Below, in pieces: positions 28,200 to 36,554 of a stretch of DNA of 64,000 bases. A program made the position numbers and the translations under genes. The notes under the pieces are model-generated. The model was not told where the DNA came from, did not search any database, and worked only from the letters and a program-made list of their open reading frames with translations. Origin of the DNA: Nocardia flavorosea NBRC 108225 (GTDB taxonomy: Bacteria; Actinomycetota; Actinomycetes; Mycobacteriales; Mycobacteriaceae); NCBI RefSeq assembly GCF_001613385.1, contig NZ_BDCG01000013.1, positions 62,001 to 126,000 of the forward strand, written 5' to 3'. Positions within the stretch are counted from its first letter, which is position 1. Every line of letters begins with the position of its first letter.

Positions 28200-28277
28200 T
28201 GCCTTCCCGGCGGGGTGGTGTCCGGTACAACCGCACCATCCCGCCGTGCCGGGCTCTAACTCCGGTGTGCCGGCACC

Positions 28278-28346
28278 GGGCGACGGGCGACGGGCGACGG
28301 GCGACGGGCGACGGGCGACGGGCGACGGGCGACGGGCGACGGGCGA
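28278..28346. repeat. 7-bp minisatellite GGGCGAC, 9.9 copies
   Basis: Nine perfect GGGCGAC units and a tenth lacking its last base, with no variation at all between units. It lies in the gap between the convergent SDR and LLM genes. The rest of 28200-28535 shows no gene. Confidence 0.97.
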
Positions 28347-28535
28347 ACCCTAGCAGTACTCGCTTTTGCCAGGGCTGTCCCCGCGCTACTGGCCCGGTGG
28401 GGATCGCGCCGTCAACGGCGCCCGATTCACTTCGCGACCGCGTCGATCACGGCGGTCGAACGGGTGATGCCGGCACCAGGCCGCAGCGTCCGCCGATCGG
28501 GGGTGCCGGCACCCTGGCCCGCATCGCCGAGTCTG

Positions 28536-29504
28536 CTATCGATCGTGGAGCGAGGCGAGGAACTCGTCGGTTCTGCTGACGTCGTCGCGATCGTAGGCGC
28601 TTACGCTGGCAAGGATTTCGGAGGCGCCGGTGTGCTCGAGAAGATCCGTGAGCGTCTCGGCCACCAGGTCAGGGGTGCCCGAAACGGCCGCGTCCATCCA
28701 ACCGTTCACAGCATCGGCCTTCTTCGTACGCGCGCTACCGAGCATCCGCCGCACGTCCTCGACAGGTTGCAGTGCACGGAACTCCCCGACGTCCCGGGAG
28801 TCGGCGAAGGCCCAGGCCTCCGGCAGCAGAAGGTCCCGGGCGCGCTCGGCCGTCTCCGCGACGGAGATATCGACACTCACCATCAGGTACGGATCCGGGG
28901 TGCGGGCGCCGGGGCGGAAGTCCCGGAAGTAGGCGTCGATCGCCTTCGCATCCCGGAGCAGCGGTCCTCCGATCACCGCGGGCAGGCCCAACTGGGCAGC
29001 CAGGGACAGCCCGTCCTTGATGGCGAGCAGGAACACCGGCGGCGGCTCGATCCGGGGCCGGACGGTGATATCGGCGTCTCCACTCAGATAGGAGCGAATC
29101 TCCTCGATATCTGCCTCGTACTCGCCCGCACGCAGGGTCGTTCGCCCCAGTGCCCGGCGGACCGGAGCCGTGAACCCGAGCGAACCACCGAGCCCGATAT
29201 CGACCCGGCCCGGATAGAGCGCCTCGAGCAGCAGCGCCTGCTCCGCGACCACCAGCGGACTGTGGTTGGGAACCATGATTCCGCCCGTGCCGAGCCGGAT
29301 GTTGCGGGTGCGTGCCCCGATCGCCGCGAGCAACAGCGTGGGTGCCGCGCCGGCGATACCCGGTACCGCGTGATGTTCCGCAGTCCAGAATCGCCCGAAG
29401 CCGAGCTCATCGGCCCGCACCGCTCGCTCCACCGTGGTGGCCACGGCGGCGGCATCGGATTCACCGCTGCGTGTCCGTGCGCGGTCCAGCAGGGAGATAC
29501 GCAT
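28536..29504 (-). CDS. LLM-class flavin-dependent oxidoreductase (MsnO8 family)
   Basis: 322 residues of the luciferase-like TIM barrel. Starts MRISLLDRARTRSG; FGRFWTAEHHAVPGIAGAAP, LGTGGIMVPNHSPLVVAEQ and YPGRVDIGLGGSLGF are the typical FMN-binding and substrate-side segments of the MsnO8/luciferase group. These enzymes use reduced FMN, supplied by another protein, to oxidise organic compounds; the substrate here is unknown. The gene stands alone. Confidence 0.87.
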   Translation of the reverse strand: MRISLLDRARTRSGESDAAAVATTVERAVRADELGFGRFWTAEHHAVPGIAGAAPTLLLAAIGARTRNIRLGTGGIMVPNHSPLVVAEQALLLEALYPGRVDIGLGGSLGFTAPVRRALGRTTLRAGEYEADIEEIRSYLSGDADITVRPRIEPPPVFLLAIKDGLSLAAQLGLPAVIGGPLLRDAKAIDAYFRDFRPGARTPDPYLMVSVDISVAETAERARDLLLPEAWAFADSRDVGEFRALQPVEDVRRMLGSARTKKADAVNGWMDAAVSGTPDLVAETLTDLLEHTGASEILASVSAYDRDDVSRTDEFLASLHDR

Positions 29505-29751
29505 CAGTCCTCCTCAACCCTCTCGTGTGGCGCAACGCATCAGCCGTGCGATCTCATCCAGTCGGGCTATATCGGCCACGAGCAACCACACCTCCCGCCG
29601 GGTAACGCAAAGCGACCGTCACCGCCAGGGAACAGCACCGGCCGAATCGGTCTCGGTCGGATATTCACTGTCGGCGGGCTGGCCGGGCGGCATACCGCGG
29701 GCCGGGGCGCGAAGTCGCGATCGTCCGGTTCCCGCGACGCTTTACCCCCGT

Positions 29752-30213
29752 ATGACAAGATCGGCCGCTATGCATCGACCGGCAGCAAACGGTATCCGTG
29801 TCGGGCTCGACGCGATGCTACGCGTCATCGACAAAGGCGATGCAGCCACCGGGCGGCCATTCACCGAACCCCGTATCCTCCGGCGCAATCTCGATTCACG
29901 CCGATTCGGCTGGACCCACTACGGGGTCATGATCCCCGATCTGCCCGAACCGCACCGCTATCTGAGTCTGATGCGCTCATCGGCGCCACCGGCTCGCTCG
30001 TGTTCGATACCGACCACGCTCTGCCTGCTGCCCCGCGCCGCACCGCATCGGTCGTCTGCAGTACCGCCACGCCTGCAGACGGAAATGGACACCCCGTTCA
30101 CCTACGGCCTCGGGTCGGGATTCGTGAGCGGTTTCGCCCACACGGCCTCATGGTGTGGTGCACAGATCGCCGGTCGCGGTTACGTCGAACACATCGACGG
30201 CCGCAACGGCTGA
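29752..30213 (+). pseudogene. Decayed gene resembling DUF6670 proteins
   Basis: From ATG 29752 the frame reads MTRSAAMHRPAANGIRVGLD up to DLPEPHRYLSLM near 29970, which looks genuine. The homologous continuation ALIGATGSLVFDTDHAL lies in a different frame (about 29975-30085), and the end, TPFTYGLGSGFVSGFAHT to a terminal YVEHIDGRNG, is back in the first frame. Two frameshifts and probably a large internal deletion are needed. I associate the conserved pieces with the DUF6670 family of unknown function from memory; the family label is less sure than the pseudogene call. Confidence 0.65.
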
Positions 30214-30236
30214 CGCGGGCGTCAGCCGCGTCAGCC
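30208..30236. terminator. Bidirectional hairpin over both stop codons
   Basis: GGCTGACGCGG and CCGCGTCAGCC form a perfect 11-bp stem with a 7-base loop, overlapping the ends of the decayed gene and the facing DUF1707 gene. Confidence 0.65.
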
Positions 30237-30812
30237 GAACGGCCACCACCACCGGCGGCGGCGGGGATGCCGGACGGTGACACTCGCATGCTGGACCACC
30301 CCGGTGACCCGCAGCAGTGGCAGACCGGATACCGGAGCCCCCGCTTTGTTGGTCACACTCCCCCACTCGCTGATCACCTCGTCGATATCGACACTCCAGC
30401 CCGGCGGAATGATCAACAGAACCGACGCATGCGCGGATTTCATCTCCACCCACACCTCGGGTGAGCGCAGCACAGCCTCGGTGAAGTCCAAACGGACGCC
30501 GCCGTGTTCGGTTTCCACCACAATCCGCGGCGGTACCCGCCACTGTCCTTCCCGCTTCACCGAACTGCCGGCGGACCGCAGTACGAGCCGGTCGGTCTTA
30601 CTTCCATGCGCGGCCGGCACCAGATCGACAGTGAGCGCTTCCAGCTCCGGCACGGTGCGACCGGCGTAGACAGCAGCGATACGCTCGTCGAACTCGACCA
30701 GATCCAGCCGCCCCTCGGCGAACGCCCCCTGAACGATCGAGGCGGCACGCTCGCGATCGGCATCGCCGGCCCGCAATACGGGAAGGTGCTCGGGCGTCGG
30801 CTCGATCGTCAT
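30231..30812 (-). CDS. DUF1707 domain protein
   Basis: 193 residues. The N-terminal DUF1707 domain is clear: LRAGDADRERAASIVQGAF then EGRLDLVEFDERIAAVYAGR (residues 12-65). The C-terminal half is a beta-rich domain resembling the LiaF-like cell-wall-active antibiotic response domain, ending in an Arg/Trp-rich HPRRRRWWWPFG that could touch the membrane. Function unknown; likely cytoplasmic. ATG 30812 was chosen since the domain begins a few residues later. Confidence 0.85.
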   Translation of the reverse strand: MTIEPTPEHLPVLRAGDADRERAASIVQGAFAEGRLDLVEFDERIAAVYAGRTVPELEALTVDLVPAAHGSKTDRLVLRSAGSSVKREGQWRVPPRIVVETEHGGVRLDFTEAVLRSPEVWVEMKSAHASVLLIIPPGWSVDIDEVISEWGSVTNKAGAPVSGLPLLRVTGVVQHASVTVRHPRRRRWWWPFG

Positions 30813-30866
30813 GAGTCTCACGGTAACCGAGTCGGCACGGCGGCACGGGCCGGTCATCACCGCAAC

Positions 30867-30977
30867 GTCGACGACATCGCCTCACCGTTCGCGCCGGAGG
30901 TAATCGAGCACATCACCTACTTGATGGTGCTCGAACGGCTCGACGACCCGGCCGGTAAGCGACGGACAGCTGCGTGA
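30867..30977 (+). other. Possible gene remnant
   Basis: A 37-codon stretch reading NVDDIASPFAPEVIEHITYL and ending in a stop has strongly coding-like third positions, yet no start codon with a ribosome site precedes it. It may be the 3' scrap of a lost gene. No family recognised. Confidence 0.25.
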
Positions 30978-31083
30978 CTATCGGTGGCGCGTCGTCGCAG
31001 GTTACCCATCTCGGTCCTGTCGACGTGTAGCTTGCCCGGATAAATATCGCCCGTGCGCGCGAATCACAAGAAGGGACTGAGCC

Positions 31084-31330
31084 ATGGACCACGCTGTACC
31101 CACGGCGCAGAAAGCAACGCTCACCACTTGGGAACGCATGTGGTACGTGTTGATGTGCATCCCTTTGGGGCGCCGCCTATTTCACCAAGATTCCGGCCGA
31201 GAAAGCGTTGGTCGACTTCGGTTCGACCACCATGACCGGGGCCGAGCGGTTCTGGTATGTGCTGAGGTGCATTGCGGGAGTGGCGTCTTCACTGATCGTT
31301 CAGCTCCGAACAGCGCGTATGCGGCGCCTC
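31084..31330 (+). pseudogene. Frameshifted small membrane protein with internal repeat
   Basis: ATG 31084 has a good ribosome site (AGAAGGGA) and gives KATLTTWERMWYVLMCIPLG. A GGGG run at about 31166-31169 carries one G too many: dropping it continues as AAYFTKIPAEKALVDFGSTT then MTGAERFWYVLRCIAG. The motif [WA]ERxWYVLxCI occurs twice, showing an internal duplication typical of small actinobacterial membrane proteins whose units end in GAxYFxKIPxxKAL. A second frameshift near 31275 follows, after which the sequence decays into the end of the facing hydrolase gene. Confidence 0.6.
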
Positions 31331-31337
31331 CACGGAT

Positions 31338-33521
31338 TCACTCCGGGCGTAGGCCGATCGGGCCGAGCAGGACCGAACCGGCCGTATCCGCCGGGAAGAC
31401 CAAGTCCACCGAGCTCACGGCGGTGGGGTTCACCCCTGCCGCGTGCATGACTTCCGGACTCACCTCGACTGCGTATGTCTGCGGGAGCGGCTGAGTCGCG
31501 GCTACCGGTTGCATCCATTCCCACCGTAGGTACTCGGTGTCGAGGGGGCCGCCGACGCGGACCGCGGCCGGCAAGGTCGCAGTTCTTCCGGCGGTATCGG
31601 TCACCCTGATCCGGACGTCCACCGGCTGCAACCGCGACCCCGCGTCGAACACCAGACGCGCGACGCCGAGATCGACACCGCCGGGGAACCGTGCCGTCAC
31701 CGTCGGCGCCGCGTCACCCGCCTCCCAGCGGACCGAATGCACAATTTCGGCGCCTGGGGCGCCGCGCAACGGCAGCGGGACCTCCTGGAATTCGCCATCT
31801 CCCGCGGACGTCACCTCCGCAGCCGGTGTGGTTCCCGAGGTGATCGCCCGGCGCGCGGACCGAGGCCGGTCCGCATCGCGAGGGGCTGTCAGGGCGGTGA
31901 TGAGTGCGGCGCGGGCCGCGGGGTCGTCGCCGAGGGTGGCCCGGAATGTGGCCAGCGCCCAGGCGGCCGCGATGTGCTGTTGCTGCTTCGCCGAAACCAG
32001 GCGTCCGGTATCGATGAAGTGTTTGGGCAGCCCGTTGCCGATGTCGTAGCTGCCCCATCGGCTGTTGAACTGTGCATGGTTCAGGCCCTCCACGATCACG
32101 GCGCCTTTGAGCCCCGCGACGCCGTCGCCGACAGCGACCCGCGCCCACTGATCGAGTCCGCCGAACCCGATGACGTCGGCGTCCTGCGCGCCTTGCAACA
32201 CCACGTAATCGGTATCGGCCGAACGCACCGCCTGCGGCTCGTACAGTCCCTCGGTAGGCGCCAGGGCGAACAGCGACCGGATGGCGAAACCGGGTGCCTC
32301 GGCCCCGGCATTCAACTCGTCCGCGGTAGTGATCGCCTCACCACCACGAGAGTGACCGGCCAAACCGATGCGGCTCATATCGACTCGGCTACCGAGGCGA
32401 TGTCCCGGTTCACCGGCCCAGTCCTGCCACACCTTCAGATGCTCGAGTATCAGCCATCCTCTGGCATGGTCGACGCCGCCGAGTCCCCCGGACCTGTCCA
32501 GTGGTCCCGTATTGAGAAAATTCTCGTCGAGTGCGGCCACCACGAACCCATGACTTGCCAGATAGCGCCCGAGATAGCCGAAACCGGCCTCGGAAGCGGT
32601 CGCGGCGCTGGAGTTGCCGTGCACGATGAGCACCAGCGGAGCCGGGAGGTCCGACACCGGATACCAGACCTGCGCGTTGAGGGGGAACCGGTCCGCGTCG
32701 AAGCCCCAGTGCCGCACCCGGCGGTCGTCCCAGCCACTGACGATGGCGGAGGCATCGACCGGTTCGGTGCGCAGGTCCACACCCGCCGAGTCGTAGGGCG
32801 CTCGCCGATCGGTCCCGCTGCCGTAGACAGCGGTCTCGACCGCGAGCGGCCCAGGCGCCCCGCCATCGACACCGGCCACCACCGCATCGGCGGACGGGGC
32901 GGGTTGGCCCCCGGCCACAAGCCAGCTGCCGGGCAGGCAGAACACCAGGATTCCCACGGCCGACACGGCGATCGGCCGCCGGGGCATACGCGAGGTATCC
33001 CGGCACAACAGCATCCCGGCCCCCGCACCGACCAGCGAGGCGCCCACGACGGCGGACGCCACGGTGAGGTACCAGGCGGTAGCGCTGGTCCCCGCTCCGC
33101 GTGTCGACAACAGGATCAACCCGGCCGACACCACCCACAGATACAGGGAAAACCACCGGACCCGGCGTCGCAGAACCGCCCAGACCACAAGAGTCAGCAC
33201 AGCCGCAGCCCCGAAGGCGATGGCGATATCCAGCGCTGCCGACAACGCGACCACACCGGCCATCCCGGGGAGTATCTGATCGGCGACACTCCAGCCCACC
33301 AGTACCGCGCTGACGATCACCACGCCCGCGGCGGCACCCAGCCACATCGCCCGCCGTTGCTTCGCGCGCGCGCCGGGTCCGGCCGACCGGCGACCGGTCT
33401 CGTTGTGCTCCACCTCGTTTCCCACGGTCCGCAGCCTAGGCGACGTGGGAAGCCCGGGACCGCCACCAGCGGTCACAACAGGGGGCGCGGGCCGTATTTC
33501 CGTCGCTGTCGGTCGCGACAC
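31338..33521 (-). CDS. Large membrane-anchored alpha/beta hydrolase
   Basis: 727 residues. An N-terminal half of about 220 residues contains five or six transmembrane helices, followed by an external hydrolase domain: PLVLIVHGNSSAATASEAGF, nucleophile in IGLAGHSRGGEAITT near 400, and His in EGLNHAQFNSRWG. A C-terminal beta-rich region (about 560-727) resembles a carbohydrate-binding or jelly-roll add-on. PET-hydrolase/chlorophyllase-like enzymes have this core. Substrate unknown; its place at the membrane suggests envelope lipids or esters. The N-terminus is uncertain: GTG 33521 is listed, but a start at the GTG of MGNEVEHNETG about 30 codons later is possible. Confidence 0.75.
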   Translation of the reverse strand: MSRPTATEIRPAPPVVTAGGGPGLPTSPRLRTVGNEVEHNETGRRSAGPGARAKQRRAMWLGAAAGVVIVSAVLVGWSVADQILPGMAGVVALSAALDIAIAFGAAAVLTLVVWAVLRRRVRWFSLYLWVVSAGLILLSTRGAGTSATAWYLTVASAVVGASLVGAGAGMLLCRDTSRMPRRPIAVSAVGILVFCLPGSWLVAGGQPAPSADAVVAGVDGGAPGPLAVETAVYGSGTDRRAPYDSAGVDLRTEPVDASAIVSGWDDRRVRHWGFDADRFPLNAQVWYPVSDLPAPLVLIVHGNSSAATASEAGFGYLGRYLASHGFVVAALDENFLNTGPLDRSGGLGGVDHARGWLILEHLKVWQDWAGEPGHRLGSRVDMSRIGLAGHSRGGEAITTADELNAGAEAPGFAIRSLFALAPTEGLYEPQAVRSADTDYVVLQGAQDADVIGFGGLDQWARVAVGDGVAGLKGAVIVEGLNHAQFNSRWGSYDIGNGLPKHFIDTGRLVSAKQQQHIAAAWALATFRATLGDDPAARAALITALTAPRDADRPRSARRAITSGTTPAAEVTSAGDGEFQEVPLPLRGAPGAEIVHSVRWEAGDAAPTVTARFPGGVDLGVARLVFDAGSRLQPVDVRIRVTDTAGRTATLPAAVRVGGPLDTEYLRWEWMQPVAATQPLPQTYAVEVSPEVMHAAGVNPTAVSSVDLVFPADTAGSVLLGPIGLRPE

Positions 33522-33632
33522 CGGGCGCCGGCGAGTCTGAAAGAGCTTTCAGCTGGTTTCAGGTGCCTTTCAGCCCTCCCCTGCCACTGTGGCGCTCGAC
33601 ATCATCAGCAACGGTGAGAGGGGCGAGCAGGC

Positions 33633-33830
33633 ATGGAGCAGAGCATACGGATCGACGGGAACCCTTACCGTGTGGTCGGCCGGGCACGGTTGTCGCCGGT
33701 GTCGCGGGCGTGCTACGGCAAGTACCGGTTCACGCTGCGCCGGATGACCGACGGGACCCTGTGGTCGGCGTTCGGCACCAGGATCAGCCCGGTGTCGGAA
33801 TTGGTGCGGCAGGACAGCTTAAGCGAGTAA
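33633..33830 (+). CDS. Hypothetical 65-residue protein
   Basis: Begins MEQSIRIDGNPYRVVGRARL and ends VRQDSLSE. It is basic, beta-strand-like, with one Cys. A GAGAGGGGCGAGCAGGC leader gives an acceptable ribosome site. No family recognised. It is followed after about 30 bp by an acetyltransferase gene and may share its transcript. Confidence 0.55.
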   Translation: MEQSIRIDGNPYRVVGRARLSPVSRACYGKYRFTLRRMTDGTLWSAFGTRISPVSELVRQDSLSE

Positions 33831-33863
33831 TTGATTGCTGCACAGCGCTTTTCGTCGGAACAT

Positions 33864-34358
33864 ATGAGCATGGGGATACGACCTATCGGGCCGGACGAAT
33901 GGCCGACAGCGCGGACGGTGCGGCTGGACGCGCTCGCCGGGTCGCCGCCGGGCACCTTCTCCACCAGCCACGCCGAAGCCGCGCAATGGAGTACCCAGCA
34001 GTGGCGGGAATGGACGGCCCGCCGGTATCCGTTCTTCGTCGCCGTGACGGAGTCCGGGCCGGTGGGTTCGGCGGGCGTCATCGTCACCACCGGCGGACCC
34101 GAGCTGGTGTCGATGTGGACCGCTCCACCGGCCCGGCGGACCGGCGTCTCCGATCGCCTGGTGCAGGCCGTGGCCGAATGGGCGCGCGGAGCCGCGCACC
34201 GGGAACTGCGGTTGTGGGTGGTCGAGGGCAACCGGGCCGCCGAGCAGTTGTACCTTCGCAACGGGTTCACCCGCACCGGCGCCGTCCAGCCGTGCAGCAC
34301 CGTCGACCCGCGGCCCGAACACGAAATGGCGTTACCGCTGTCACCGGGCCACCGGTAG
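33864..34358 (+). CDS. GNAT family N-acetyltransferase
   Basis: 164 residues. The acetyl-CoA site (motif A) is WTAPPARRTGVSDRLVQAVA, with the Q/RxxGxG/A loop in the form RRTGVS; the following strand LRLWVVEGNRAAEQLYLRNG is motif B. The substrate may be an amine on a small molecule or a protein N-terminus. ATG 33864 and ATG 33870 are both possible; a TTG at 33831 directly after the previous stop is less likely. Confidence 0.83.
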   Translation: MSMGIRPIGPDEWPTARTVRLDALAGSPPGTFSTSHAEAAQWSTQQWREWTARRYPFFVAVTESGPVGSAGVIVTTGGPELVSMWTAPPARRTGVSDRLVQAVAEWARGAAHRELRLWVVEGNRAAEQLYLRNGFTRTGAVQPCSTVDPRPEHEMALPLSPGHR

Positions 34359-34430
34359 TGAAGGTCGAAGCGGCTCGATCCATCCCACAAGTACCCGCGA
34401 GATCAATCGGCGCCGAAACTGCCCATTGAT

Positions 34431-34444
34431 TCCGCATTTGCGGA
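34431..34444. promoter_or_regulatory. Operator-like palindrome before the molybdate operon
   Basis: TCCGCATTTGCGGA has perfect 6-bp arms with a 2-bp spacer and is directly followed by a TATATA-type -10 sequence, 16 bp before the regulator start. It is the obvious binding site for the HTH-TOBE regulator. Confidence 0.6.
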
Positions 34445-34459
34445 TATATAGTCTTGTTC

Positions 34460-34858
34460 GTGTCGTATCTGCGGATCAGAGAGGCAGCCGGGCTGCTGGG
34501 CGTCAGTGATGACACTGTTCGCCGCTGGATAGATCAAGGACGGCTGCCGTCGGTCCGATTGGAAAACGGGCGCAAAGGTGTGCGCGGGCAAGATCTGGCC
34601 GAGTTCGCGCGGGAGATCGCCGACGCGCCCGAACCCGGCGTAACCGTGGCAGCCTCGGCTCGCAACCGCATGCGTGGCATTGTGACCAGGGTGCTCACCG
34701 ATACCGTGATGGCGCAGGTGGAGATGCAGGCCGGGCCGTTCCGGCTGGTATCGCTACTGAGCCGGGAATCGGTGGAAGAACTCGGGCTCGAAGTGGGCAG
34801 TGTGGCGGTGGCGTCGGTGAAATCGACGCATGTGGTCGTCGAGATACCGGAGAGCTGA
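34460..34858 (+). CDS. HTH-TOBE molybdate-responsive regulator
   Basis: 132 residues. An excisionase/MerR-like helix-turn-helix comes first (RIREAAGLLGVSDDTVRRWI, LPSVRLENGRKG), then a single TOBE/Mop molybdate-binding domain from about 65 (NRMRGIVTRVLTDTVMAQVE and QAGPFRLVSLLSRESVEELG). This small HTH-plus-one-TOBE design is a known actinobacterial alternative to the larger ModE. It overlaps modA by one base and heads the operon, so it probably senses molybdate and controls modABC. GTG 34460 preferred; TTG 34454 possible. Confidence 0.85.
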   Translation: MSYLRIREAAGLLGVSDDTVRRWIDQGRLPSVRLENGRKGVRGQDLAEFAREIADAPEPGVTVAASARNRMRGIVTRVLTDTVMAQVEMQAGPFRLVSLLSRESVEELGLEVGSVAVASVKSTHVVVEIPES

Positions 34859-35658
34859 TGAAAACGGTGATAGGTCGCGTTGTGCGTCGCCTGACTCCGG
34901 CGGTCGCGCTGATCGTTGTGCTGGCCGGCTGTGCGTCGGAGGGCTCCGGAGGTGAATCGAGCGGCGGGCCGGGAGACGGGCTCGGCGGCACCCTCACGGT
35001 GTTCGCGGCGGCCTCGCTCACCGAGGCGTTCACCACACTCGGTGAGCAGTTCGAGGATGCTCACCCGGATGTGGATGTGGTGTTCGGTTTCGCGGGTAGC
35101 TCCGCACTGGCCGAACAGATCCGGCAGGGCGCACCGGCCGATGTGTTCGCCTCGGCGTCTCCGCACAATATGGAACAGGTGGTCGTCTCCGGCGATATCA
35201 CCGGCGGGCCGGTCACCTTCGCCCGCAACCGTCTCGAAATCGCAGTACCGACCGGCAATCCGGCAAGTATCAGTGGTCTCGCCGATTTCGGCCGTCCCGA
35301 ACCGCGGATCGCTCTGTGCGCCGAACAGGTGCCGTGCGGGGCGGCAGCCGACAAGGCCTTTGCCGCGGCCGGTGTCACCCCGCAACCCGATACCCGGGAA
35401 CCGGATGTGAAAGCAGTGCTGACGAAGGTCACACTCGGTGAGGTGGATGCCGCGCTGGTGTATCGCACGGATATCCGGGCCGGGGGCGACAAGGTGACCG
35501 GAATCGAATTCCCGGAATCGGGCAAGGCGATCAACGACTATCAGATGGCACAGGTGGCGGCGGCACCGAACCCGGCCGCGGCGGCGGCGTTCGTCGATTT
35601 CACGTTGACTCCGCAGGCTCGATCGGTCTTCGCGACGGCCGGTTTCGACGCTCCGTGA
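34858..35658 (+). CDS. modA: Molybdate ABC transporter, substrate-binding lipoprotein
   Basis: 266 residues. A lipoprotein signal (ALIVVLAGCAS, lipidation Cys near 25) anchors it outside the membrane. The mature protein starts LTVFAAASLTEAFTTLGEQF and contains GFAGSSALAEQI and KVTLGEVDAALVYRTDI, the oxyanion-binding segments of ModA. It captures molybdate (or tungstate) and hands it to ModB. Start codon overlaps the regulator stop. Confidence 0.94.
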   Translation: MKTVIGRVVRRLTPAVALIVVLAGCASEGSGGESSGGPGDGLGGTLTVFAAASLTEAFTTLGEQFEDAHPDVDVVFGFAGSSALAEQIRQGAPADVFASASPHNMEQVVVSGDITGGPVTFARNRLEIAVPTGNPASISGLADFGRPEPRIALCAEQVPCGAAADKAFAAAGVTPQPDTREPDVKAVLTKVTLGEVDAALVYRTDIRAGGDKVTGIEFPESGKAINDYQMAQVAAAPNPAAAAAFVDFTLTPQARSVFATAGFDAP

Positions 35659-36554
35659 GTGGCAGGACGTCGCGGCGTCCTACAGTGACACCGCAGTCGG
35701 ACCGCCCGTCGAAGCCACTGCGGGTAACGCGTCCCTCCCGCACGGCCACACTGCGCCGCCGCCGTGCTGTGCGCGGACGGCGCCCGCTGGTCCTGCTGGT
35801 GCCCGCGATGCTGGGCCTGTTGTTCCTGATGGTCCCCCTGGCGGGGTTGCTGATCCGCGCGCCGTGGCGGGGCCTGCCGGAGCGATTGTTCAGCGCGGAA
35901 GTCGGGCAGGCGCTGCGGCTCTCGCTGGTATGCGCGAGCCTGGCCACGGTGCTGTGCCTGCTGCTGGGGATCCCGCTCGCCTGGCTGCTGGCTCGCGGTG
36001 ACCTGCCCGGGCGCGGGCTGATCCGCGCGCTGGTCACCGTACCGCTGGTACTGCCGCCCGTGGTCGGCGGTGTGGCGCTACTGCTTGTCCTGGGCAGGCG
36101 CGGGGTGGTCGGCCAGTACCTCTACGACTGGTTCGGGATCGCGCTGCCGTTCAGCACTGCCGGTGTGGTGGTGGCCGAGGCGTTCGTCGCCATGCCGTTC
36201 CTGGTGATCTCTGTGGAGGGTGCGTTCCGTGGCGCCGACCCCCGGTACGAGGAGGCAGCCGCAACCCTCGGCGCCTCCCGCTGGCTCACCTTCCGGCGCG
36301 TCACCCTGCCCTCGATCCTGCCCGGAGTAGTCGCCGGGACCGTGCTGTGCTGGGCCCGTGCGCTCGGCGAATTCGGTGCCACCATCACCTTCGCCGGTAA
36401 TTTCCCCGGCCGCACCACGACGATGCCGTTGGCGGTGTATCTGGCGCTGGAAACCGATCCCGCCGCCGCCATCGTGCTGAGCCTGGTGTTGCTGCTGGTA
36501 TCGGTGGTGGTGCTGGCGGCGCTGCGGGAACGCTGGATCCGGGGGGCACTGTGA
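35655..36554 (+). CDS. modB: Molybdate ABC transporter permease
   Basis: 299 residues. After a long Arg-rich cytoplasmic head (about 45 residues) come five transmembrane helices. The EAA-type ATPase-contact loop is at EEAAATLGASRWLTFRRVTL (about residue 200). GRTTTMPLAVYLALE near the end is typical of ModB. Starts at GTG 35655, overlapping modA by 4 bp, and overlaps modC by 4 bp. Confidence 0.94.
   Translation: MSGRTSRRPTVTPQSDRPSKPLRVTRPSRTATLRRRRAVRGRRPLVLLVPAMLGLLFLMVPLAGLLIRAPWRGLPERLFSAEVGQALRLSLVCASLATVLCLLLGIPLAWLLARGDLPGRGLIRALVTVPLVLPPVVGGVALLLVLGRRGVVGQYLYDWFGIALPFSTAGVVVAEAFVAMPFLVISVEGAFRGADPRYEEAAATLGASRWLTFRRVTLPSILPGVVAGTVLCWARALGEFGATITFAGNFPGRTTTMPLAVYLALETDPAAAIVLSLVLLLVSVVVLAALRERWIRGAL

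Noticed and set aside
28278-28346. CRISPR-like array
   Set aside because: The unit is 7 bp with no spacers; it is a tandem minisatellite.
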